This document shows, in pieces, positions 1 to 11,200 of a stretch of DNA of 64,000 nt. Origin of the DNA: Hofstenia miamia (Eukaryota > Xenacoelomorpha > Acoela > Hofsteniidae); contig CABFPE010000006.1 in assembly GCA_900660155.1 (NCBI GenBank), positions 388,546 through 452,545 on the forward strand, read 5' to 3'. Position 1 is the first letter of the stretch, and each line of letters opens with the position of its first letter. The position numbers and the translations under genes are program-made. The notes below the pieces were generated by a model that saw only the letters and a list, made by a program, of their open reading frames with translations, was not told the origin of the DNA and ran no database searches.

Positions 1-31
<31 letters not shown>

Positions 32-515
32 ATGTAAGACTGATAGTCTCGAGCGTGGTGATGCCCAGAAATACATCTCATGGGACAGCTACAATGGGCC
101 TTGGGTAAGCATTTTATGAGGTGCATTCTCGTAATTAAAGTCGAAGTTAACAAAATTTTAATTAGCAGTATTTGTTGACAAACGCGCCTCAGGTTAAGCA
201 CAGATCAATTCTCTGTGTGACGAGGTCGTAAAGCTTCCATCGATTACATATACAGGATACTCTTTATAAGTTAAATTAAGACCGTCTAGTGGAATACCTA
301 CTGTGGTAGTTTTTTTACCCTTATAATAACCTTACATATGGACAGTTAATAATTATTCCATCAAATGGAGTCATAGAATTTTTTCACGGGTCTATTCTTA
401 ATGTTTTTTGTTTCAGCAAGAAATCAATGCATTAATAAAAACAAGAGTATCAGTTATGTTTTTACAATTATTTGTCGCAAACAATACAAGACATACAAGA
501 GTAGCTTACACTAAC
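1..515. other. KIF18 intron, no gene seen
   Basis: Begins with a 29-base TA microsatellite. No exon matching the kinesin coiled coil is visible. The short ORFs here are shadows of the exon at 516-762 or noise. Confidence 0.6.
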
Positions 516-762
516 CTCTTCTTTAAGTTTTGCATTCTCTTTCTTAAGCTGATCGATGATATCTCTATATTTCGCAATGGGCGCATCAATACTGACAATA
601 TTTTTGGCTAGCTGAGAGCGAATGGATTTGGCTCTGAGAGCGTAGTTGAGTGTATTGTGAGTATCTTCATATGTTGCACGACTAGGGGATACTGCGGCAA
701 TCATACAAGTCTTACAATTACCACCAAGACTATCTTTCAAAATTCGAGTAAGATTCGAGTCT
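516..762 (-). CDS. KIF18: KIF18 exon at motor end / start of coiled coil
   Basis: The acceptor ATATTTAG finishes the split arginine. The exon reads [27 protein letters not shown], then the [12 protein letters not shown] helix, then a charged helix ([18 protein letters not shown]) that starts the neck and coiled coil. Donor GAG|GTTAGT. It has 247 nt: one base plus 82 codons. The next exon is not seen in 1-515. Confidence 0.92.
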
Positions 763-3700
763 CTAAATATCGTATAATCTAAAACAAAAAAATTATTCAA
801 TGCAAACATTTGAAAACAATTCACTTTATACGTTCTCAAATGACTAGGTTTCTGCGACCCATGGGATGTACTACTACAGTTACATGAGACATAATTCAGA
901 GGTACTATGACCATAAATGAAGAAAATTATAATTCTTGCCAAATGTGGCCAATATTATAGTCATTCCATAGGACTACAAGTTTCTGGTTCCGCAAAACCC
1001 TAAAACAACCTCCAAAAATGGAATTTCACAGCATGGGTTCTTGTCTCAATCATGTAAATTCTTTCACTCTTTGATAGGACCAATCAAGTTCCAAACCTAA
1101 TAAGTGCAACATTTTTTCTACTAATTGAAAATATCATCCGAGTTATGGTATTATATATATATATGACATACGTAGCTTGGAATATAATATTATAGAACAA
1201 TGTAGAAAATTTTTGCCGATTTACAAGAAGTAAATGATTAACAACATTTAATAACAAAATCATGCTAGCACAAATAATCATTTACATGTCGTCATCGCCA
1301 TCATCACGTAAATGAGAAAAATATACACCATCATGTGCAACGCATTTTTCGCAGTGATTGCGAAACTTAGTGGTGATAGTTCGCTAATTTGTGTAAAACC
1401 AAGATTTTAATATCGGTTTTTATTGTCTCTGGTGAAATGTAGACATTACCATGGATAGATTGTCCTAATGGCCTAAAAAGATAATAATCTTGCAAGTATG
1501 GTGGATGTGGGATTACAGAAGTTTAGTGTCACGTGGGCGATTCTTACGTATGTTCATTAGGAAACGATCAATGAGATTGCAATAATAATTTGAGTTCATT
1601 TCGACACTTTGTGGTAGAACGTCCAGCAACAGTCCACCCTATGTATCCCAAAAGACAAAGCACATGCTTCCTGTTGATGTATGACCTTACATGAGGTGGA
1701 CTACCGCCTCGCCTTCTTAATAAGCATCTTTATAGAATATATAAAATGTAGTAAGAATATCAGCAATACTAACTTACACTATAAATATTGAACAATAATA
1801 TTGACATGGGTTGGGTATACTACGTAAATTACCATTGCATTGTAACAGTCGTTCCCCATTTACAAGAAGTAATGAAAAGACAGTACAAACAGCAGAAATC
1901 AGCACTGGTGAAGGTTTGCATAAGCCTCCGCGATTTAGGTTATCCAGATAGTTAAATATGTGTGGGCTACTTTCCTGACATAACACATAATTCATAGCAT
2001 TTGCTACAATCTTTAACCTTCCTGCCAATAAACCCAGCTATAGAAATAGACTTCTTCAGAAGATGTTAAGACAATGTTAATATTTTCATCAATTACAACA
2101 GCATAGTCTATGCCATGCACTGATAAAGAAAAATCGTGGTGAGTATTGGAAATACTATTGTGATTAAGAATGGATAACTTAATGATTTTTTCAGAAGAAT
2201 CAATTTCATGTAGTGCTACTAAAAATGTACCACCAGACATCTGTCTGTACGAACAAAATCGAAGTTCAATTGGATGATTCGAAAAACGGGAGGTAAGCAC
2301 AAAGGTATATTGGAAATATTTTAGTAAATGCCTTGATAGTAAGCATTTAGAACGTGTCGAAAAAATTAATGCATCAGCTGTTTGTTTAGAAAAACCATCA
2401 CATACAGTTTTCCATTCACATAGCAAGCTAGCAAACGAGTCCAAAAAATTTAGCTTTTCATCATTGAAGTATATACCTTTGGCAAGCCAATTTGGATGAG
2501 AAATGCTCTTATTGTTCATAATATTTCACCATATGTATATAATTTTTAAAAATTCGGCAGTAAAACAAGCTGAAGTGTCTTCTGGAAAATATTCACGAAG
2601 ACCAACAGAGTTTGTTTTATCAAATATTGATAATGCTAACGATACTGATTGCTTGTTATTTCCAGGGTGTAGTACATTGTATGTTAATTTATGAGATTTC
2701 TTCAACACTGATTTCTGCTCTCCATTGTATAAGGAATGCAATTTATCCCATGAGACAAGAATATTCTCTCCAGATATATTACAACTCCAAACATCTAAAG
2801 TAAACGCAAATGGAGGTGCATATAATTTTGATGATCTCAAGAAATTATTGCGAATATTCTTTATTAAGTGAACAATATCAACGATTAAAAACAGCGGTTT
2901 AGCGATGTTCACTACATGTTTGCAAAATTTTTTAAAATCTGAAAGCATCGGAAACTTTGTCAAATGTCTAACCTTTAGGAGTTAATGCCTTCATATCATG
3001 TTCTGAAATGCTGTTAATCGTCATTAGATTGAAATTCGTCCAGCTCATCTATTATAACATTTCGATCTTTAGGAGTATTTCTTGGTTGAGTGATAGTCGT
3101 TTGATGCGACTTTGGGTAAGAAAATATGGTATGAATGGGAAATTTTGAATAGTCTAGACTCCCGCGGCCATTTTTCTAATTTTAATATATTTTTCCTCAA
3201 ATTGAAATGACCACACAAAACTGTTATAGTTAATATCATAGTGGGACGTTATTTTACTTTAGAGGACCCACGTGGATTGACGTCACAAAATAATAATTTA
3301 ACCCTAACCCCAGCGTTATTGCAGATCAGGGGACTCTGATATATAAAAATATTGTTTCTAATCAACACTGTATATGACGTCATCTAGAACGTAAACTTAA
3401 ATTCTAAATTTTACAATATTTTATAGACCTAAACCCTAACCCAAGTCACAACATAACGTTTCTTAAACCTAAACCCTATAACCTAAACCTAAAACCTAAA
3501 TTTTTTAATATTTTATAGACCTGAACCCTAAACAATGAATTTTTAACATACGATGACGTAAACCATTAGCATGTAATTTGACGTCACTTCGGCTTTTAGA
3601 AATCAGAGTCCCCTGATCTGCAATAACGCCCTAACCACAATCCCTTTCCCAAAATTTAAATTTTCTGAAAAAAATTAATCAACATGTTGAAATGCAATAC

Positions 3701-6700
3701 AATTGCAAAGGTTGGGGTGTAGGTTTAGGGTTCAATTATTTTATAACGTCACTTGAACTGGGTCCTCTAAAGTAAAATAACGCCTCATAGTGGGATCTTC
3801 CCATAGCAAGTTTCCATTTATGTCTTAAGTCAGAATTAATAGGAAAACAAATTGAGGGTGATAAGTTCCATTTGCATAGCCACTATTGCAGTTTGGCACA
3901 CAACATTTCTTTGTCATTTTTCAAATCACAATTTGAACTGACGACACAACGAGAAGTGATCAAAAAATGAATATCCAGTGACAAATCGAACCAACGTAGT
4001 GCAATCAACTGTTTTGAATAACAGAAAATAATGACTAACAACGCTTTGCAATTGCACGCACGTCGCCGGTTGGCCAACTATTGAAACCGCGAGTGGCCAG
4101 TTACTAGATGGCACATACAAATTATCAACTATAATTTATTGGTATCCAAAATATTTCTGAAATTGGACTAGATAATAACAGATATTTGATAAAATACAAT
4201 GGCCTCCTTTTAAATTAGGAGTACTGTGAGCTATACGGCCGTGTATTTAGAAGGCCAAGAGTATACATAAAAAATATGCGGGTGATATTGCGGTTAGAAA
4301 ATTCAGGCGCTAAAATAACGAAGCACTAAATATTGGGTGCATCTCACTGGAAAGTTTTAATTATCCAATTAGCAAAGCAACACCTTACGGAAATTACGCT
4401 ACGTGTCAATATTTATGTGATATTCTTCTTAATATAGATTTTCAATATTGTTTTAATCAACATATTGTTTTCCTCATGTTCATCCAAAATTGGACACTAC
4501 GCTTAAAAATATTACATTCTGCAAAATATACTACCACCAAAATATAAATAAATATTTTCAAACTTACAAATGAAAATAAATAAAATATATCATCCGAGTA
4601 AAGAGCAATCATGGTACGTACCAGTGTTGCAACCGGACCGGGCTCATATATTCGAAGCAGACTTGTCAACGAGCCGACATTTCCAAGTTTGGCTCGGCGC
4701 GTTTAAATTTTGTGTAAGTTTGGCTGGGCTCGCCAAATAAATTCTATGAATGAGTCCCGTCTTAGCTCGTATTTTTTTAAAAATATTGTGCTCAAAGAAT
4801 TTTTTACATAGCTCTTCCTACTATTAATAAACATTTCATAAATAAGATTATAGGAAAGGGATACTGACTGCAAAAAATAAGAAAAATCTCCATAATCAAA
4901 TCAACAAGCAGAACTATAAACTTGCTTTGCCTAAAATAGGCTCGTTTTGGGCTCGTTGTATATCAAATACTGTGCTCAAGATCGACTCGGTTCGTTAGAA
5001 GCTCGGCTCGTTGACAAGTCTGATTTGAAGAATGTAAACAGGCTGGGCTGGGCCTGAAATTGTGACTTTAACGCGCGTAATTATCGGTTTGCACNATCCA
5101 CTCTGCCATTAAATTTTGGTAATGTGGCTTTACAAGGGATCATATCATTTCCCACTTCCTGGTTTAATATTGAGTTATTGTATTTAGGTTTCATGTTTTT
5201 TGTTGTCCCTTCTTCTTTTGGCAATTGTGTGGTTATTGCTTTTGTGATCTCGTCAATGAATTTCTTCTTTTCCACATCATTCTCGTCTTCTGAAGAATCT
5301 TCTGATAGGTGATCATGGAGTGGCGAAGCTTGTAGTTCGCGTTCTTTTCTACCTACACACTGAAAGTTGTGGGACTGTATTCTGTCTTGTTCTTCTTTGG
5401 TCAGCTGCAATAACGTCAATTTGTCTTTTAATTGAGCTATTTCCTCTTGCCTCAGATCTTTACCTTCAATTAGTTGTCTGTTCTCTACTTCCAGCAAGTC
5501 CTGTTGTGATTGTGCTGGCTGTTCATTAATAGGCTCGTTTTGGGCTCGTTGTATATCAAATACTGTGCTCAAGATCGACTCGGTTCGTTAGAAGCTCGGC
5601 TCATTGACAAGTCTGATTTGAAGAATGTAAACAGGCTGGGCTGGGCCTGAAATTGTGACTTTAACGCGCGTAATTATCGGTTTGCACAAAGCGAACGAGA
5701 TTTTTCAGACGCTGGCAACATTCTCACAGAAAAACGAAACAGATTGGATCCTGAACACGTCAGTCAACTAGACCTTTTAAACTCAGCAGCGAAAGCCGGT
5801 ATTAAATTTTTTTGAACATTGTTTTTTAAATTCCTATGGTTGAAATATAAAAGCGTCACGGGCTGGGCCTTAAAATTCATGCATTGAATTGGACCGGGCT
5901 TAAAAATACATGGGCCGGGTCGGTCCAATAAAATTACGGCCCGGTTGCAATACTGATGCGTACATGTAAAGAAAAAGTTGTAAGGGCAATGTATACACAC
6001 CTATTATATAAGTACGAATTAAGAAAATATATAGTGCGATCAAGTGGTGTATGTACATTATATTAAATATTACCCAATTAGAAATTTTTGAACTCATCAA
6101 TTATATCAGTATAATATTGTCAATAAATAAAAAATGGGGATATTATAATGGAAATTTGCGGATGCGGGGAAAAAGCCGTGGGTGCGGACTGGGTTGAGTG
6201 GAAAAATGTATACCCATGCCCACCCTTAAATATGATTACTCAGTTTACATTAGCATAAGCATGTGGAAAAATGTATATCCATGCCCACCCTTAAATATGA
6301 TTACTCAGTTTACATTAGCATAAGCATTATTAAGAAAGTACACACATATATACAGGACATTGTTTACATTGCTAGTAAATATTTCCTACACGAAACTATA
6401 TAATTTGGAGGACCAAGTAAAACACATTTCAGGTCAAATGTTATGAAGATGTTAATGTCATAGATTCCACAAGACGCCTTTAATACTCATAGAATCATAA
6501 TAATAGCTAGACCTTATTCTTTGAGAATGTTTTCACCAAAACAGAAAATGGCAACTAATATAATCACCTATCAGAAAATGAAGCATTCATTGAGGAATGT
6601 CAATTAAAAATAATACCGATATGGGATGTGAACGCCTTTCTTTTTTTCTGCTAAAGCGTTGATACAACTACCTAAAGCCAGCAAAGATCTGTTAATGTTA

Positions 6701-8206
6701 GCTCCTTCTGTTCGTCTGGCGCCTTTATTGGTGGTGACTGAAGCTCTCTCACTACCCGCAAGATCAATCAAAGAAAGCTTGGATACTGAGAATGGAGTTA
6801 ACAATGCCGCGCTCCGCGGGCGCTGGCGGAGATGAACCTAAATTTGGATTCATACGTATTGAACAAAATGTTAGCTAAAATCATATTAATGCAATTATAA
6901 CAGGAGTACGAAAATTTTATAAAAGTTTCAAAACAATCAAAAGTTGTCAAATTTTCATTTTATCAATTCTTAACACGGCTAAATTCTGAAATATATGGAC
7001 GTTTACTACACAATTTCATAAAGCACAGATGCTTGGAGTGATTCCGAGTCTTTTAAAATTATATTCTTACAATTGTTAATAAGTGCAAACAACGAGTAGT
7101 TTAGACTCACATCTTCAACCACAATTATTTGAATTCAGGACAGATTCAATAGAAACAAAAAGACATAAAACTGGCAGTAAACATATTGCTAGCCTACAAA
7201 TTGACGATGCTGGCTGTTCATATTAATTGACGAGTAGTTTAGACTCACATCTTCAACCACAATTATTTGCATGTAGGACCGATTCAATAGAAACAAAAAG
7301 ACATAAAACTGGCAGTAAACATATTGCTAGCCTACAAATTGACGATGCTGGCTGTTCATATTAATTGATAGATTTGTTCAGGAAATAGAAAAGCAGCTCA
7401 CAATGATTTTTAATAGTTTTGCAGGTACAAAAGAAACTGATGTGTCGCATAAACGCAATGATAAATAAATACTTCCCGTATGCAAAATAATTTTCTTTCA
7501 ACGTGAATACCATTCGAAAATTTTGGGATTCTCATATTGCGTCAAAGACACTAACTCTAACATACGCAAAACATTGTGTGCAAACCGGGAATAGTGCTGA
7601 TGCGACCGAAAGGTACTATAACTATATCCATCAGTCAAGCACATTTCGCTGTAATGAATTAGTTTACTTTTATAATAATGAGCTTGCGATAAATACGATA
7701 AATAACAAAAGTGTGACTCCAGATATAAAAAAACGTTCGACAAGGGTTTCATCAAAGCCGGCCGCATGCTATGCAGAATTTTCAAGTGAAAATGATCAAT
7801 TACTAAAATATGTTCTAAATCTAGTAAAGCACGGTTTATGCAGACACTTAACGACCTCTCTGACATCGTATCAAAAAACCTTGTTGGGGCTTTTAGAACA
7901 TGGTGATGAAAATATTACTATAGAAGAACTACGGAGTCTCTTATTTGAAAATAGAAAACGTGTAAGTGAAGGAAATATAATTGCTTTAGAAACAGAATTA
8001 TGCATTCCAAAAACTAATATGTTGGCATATTGAAATACACATTTACGCTTTATAATCTGATTTAATGTCTACAGTGCGAAGTTAGCACCAATATATAATT
8101 TTCATTTGTAGTTAACGCCTACATACAAGTGTAATAGACGTCAGTATATTTTAATAACAGTAGTAAGCGCCCTATATATGAACGATTTTTATAGTAAGCG
8201 CAAATG

Positions 8207-8250
<44 letters not shown>

Positions 8251-11200
8251 GGATCTATTACCTGAAATACAGCATGTGAACGACTTGACTGGGCATTGGC
8301 ATCTGTCGCATGCTGAGTACGATTCGTATTCCCAATTAATAGCATTTCATATAGTTCTGAAACACTTTTTGGTGCATGACAAGTAAGCCCCGCAATCACA
8401 ACTCCCTTAACGCTATCTTCTCTCAAAGGAAGGTTCCGCGTTTTATCAGGAGTGAATAAATCGCGAATTTTTTCATTGTAAACCTCGAGGTAACTGACTC
8501 CAATTTCAAACTTTGTATTTTCAGATCTATCTTCCATTAGTTTAAATAGATGCACCATTGTTTGGTAAATAACACCGGGCTGCTGTACGGTACCTAACAT
8601 CGTATGCGTTTTTCCTAAACAAAGGTTTGATAATAAATTAACCAAAATTTTGACTACAATTTAACTGCAAATTAAATAATATTTAACAAAATTGTTAAAA
8701 ATCCATTGATGGCTCATAACTCGCATACTTCCATACTTATCGTAAATATACATCAAGAAGACTTAAGATGACAAAGCTATTTGATATAATTATTAGAAAA
8801 CATAATCTGCGGTTTATACTCAGTATACATAACCGTATACATAAATTGTCGCATAGCAAAACAATTTAAAATTTAAATAATACATTAATTCATTGTCAGG
8901 CTCAATAGATAGACAAAATAACACTGTTCACAAAATAATGGTGTTCAGATGTGGAAAAGAAGTAAATAATTTTCAGTAGAATTAAATGAAAATCTACAAA
9001 ATGTTCTTCTTATTCCTCGACGATTGATAACTTCAAAAATTCATTGAGCTTCTGTAGGAAATTTTTAAATTTGAAGTACAATACAATGTAACGACTATGG
9101 AAGGGAGACACTACACATGGTCTTTATAAAGAAATAGCCGTTTCAAAAACTTCCTGAATTCGTTGATCGTTATAAAAACCGACAAAAATATGTCACAAAA
9201 TATGAGTGTAATTAACAAATAAGTCTCTTGAGACGTTATTGATGGAACGCAATGTTCAGTTCAAATTTTAAAAGCAAACATGAACAAAAGTAAACGTTCG
9301 CAATGCCAGCATGCTATTATGAAAGAATTTTCTTAGACTACCCAAATTTAGTTGTTCGCTACGACCTACTAAAAAACATTAATAATTTAGAAAATTCCCT
9401 ATTATTTGTCTATCCGACATGACAGTTTGTAATAATTAGTTTTCTATTTTAAGTGTTGTTTCACTAAAGCAGTTGCGATAATGAAAATGTTGTGTGTGGG
9501 TTGATGTTAAAAACTCTAGGGATAGATACGAGCATGTTAACTGGTTAAATCATATTGCATTGTGAGAATTTCCAACTATGGATAGAAAACCTACTCTTAG
9601 TGATTTTGATTAAGGACAACTTTTATTTTTAAATCAAAAAGGCAAATTGCAAGAGCGATTTGTTGTTCTGTAAGACCACGGCCTGGCGATTTGCTGTAAA
9701 ATTAAAATAAAATGGGGCCCATATAATTCAATAGTGAGCTAGTATAAAGATGCGCCTCTAGTGTTGGGAATTTAAACAACTTGTCCATTGCACACAAGGT
9801 GAACGTTAACTGTTTAAGTGATGTGAAAAGATTGTAGTAACAGACGAGGACGTATAAAGAAATTTTCTGATAGAAGCATTAGAAACGTTCCAAAAAATAA
9901 GGGATTAGGCGCCAGTTCAGCACAAACAAAAAATGAGCTGCAGCTTGCAGTCTCAACTAGAACTAATTCAAAGAACTCTTCGAAACGTAGATTTTAGCTA
10001 TTTAAAAATAAAAAACGCAATTGCAACTGACACGTTACCACAAAACATTACGACTAGCATCTTGTAAAAGCAAAATGACACAAGACTGATCGAGAACCTG
10101 GTTCACAGATGAAAAATGGAATCAAGATGGTCCTGATTATGAAAAATGCTATTGGAATTTAACTGGGACTCAGCATCGAGACGAATTTCTGGTGGAGGTG
10201 GAATTATGATTTCGGCCACGTTTGCAGGTGGTCGAAAAGCACTTTTACAAATCTTTGAGGATAAGGTTGATTCCAGAAAATATCATAAGTGTTTTTCCGG
10301 GAATCTATTGAAATGCTTTGAATATAGAGATGCGTTCCAATACACGTGCTTAGAGGTACACCTGACTATTGTGAAAATAACAAGATTGACTTTGCAGATT
10401 GGGGTAGAAGATCGCATATTTTAACCCTATGGAGAACATATGGGCAATAATGGTTAAGAGTATTTAAATGGAAAGCAGAATGCCACAGTAAAGGAACTGA
10501 TAAATGCTATTATAGCAGATTGGGACAACCTTTCATGTGAGCATCTGACTGAGTCAGTCAATGAAAGATCGCATTTATATGGTATAAAAGATGCCGGTAA
10601 ACATATAAGATACTGACTGTTTAAAATTATACATATATTTTTGCTTAATATTGGTCTTTACATAATGTTCATAATCTATTGTCGCAACTAGAAATGACTT
10701 GTTTTTGTTTATATGAACTAACATCTAAAATAGAAAACTAATTATTACAAACTGTCGTATGTCAAATAGACAATAAATATCGGCATGTCGAAAAATTACT
10801 AATGATTTTATAATAAATCACAGTAAACGAATTTGCCTGTGTTCACATACTTTGTCACGCAGCATGTTCGTTATAAAGCAATTTCATTGCATTGGAAAGA
10901 TTACGGTTGTGTCGGGGATATATGCTTGGTTGTTATAGAGCAATTCAACTGTAGTAATTTTGTGCAAACACCTAATCAACAAAATTAAATAAATAATAAT
11001 ATTCATATTTAATCTCTTGCTAATTAAATTGTTACAAAATAATTATATATTATGTAAGTGTAGAAATGTAGATAATAAAGATGAACAGGGGAAATTGAAT
11101 TTTGATTATACTGCTTTCTCATATTGGGCGAGTATAAATTAAATTGGAATAATAAATGTAAACTATTGCTGAAATAATGCTTTTTACAAAATAAACTTGT

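Larger units (their letters stand above)
4622..5955 (+). mobile_element. hAT transposon relic, with nested insertions
   Basis: The ends are inverted copies of CAGTRTTGCAACCGG (4622 and 5955), with hAT-like 8-bp flanks GTACGTAC and ATGCGTAC (6 of 8 match). Near the right end, on the plus strand, 5690-5815 encodes the C-terminal hAT dimerisation motif: [10 protein letters not shown], then [12 protein letters not shown], and a stop. This is the classic S-ER-FS-AG---T--R--L--E-V pattern. Most of the transposase is gone. Inside lie a hAT-type MITE (4658-5022), an LTR-element gag-like fragment and a one-base contig join (5095), so the internal order may be partly an assembly product. Confidence 0.8.

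Noticed and set aside
3301-3500. Interstitial telomere array
   Set aside because: Motifs are too degenerate and lie within a defined MITE. Recorded as a feature of the element instead.
5124-5529. Plus-strand hydrophobic ORFs that look like membrane proteins
   Set aside because: Antisense of the gag-like fragment; no support.
7225-7300. The missing KIF18 exon inside the 138-bp repeat (a donor-like GTGAGT on the minus strand)
   Set aside because: No acceptor in frame and no match to the expected family segment.
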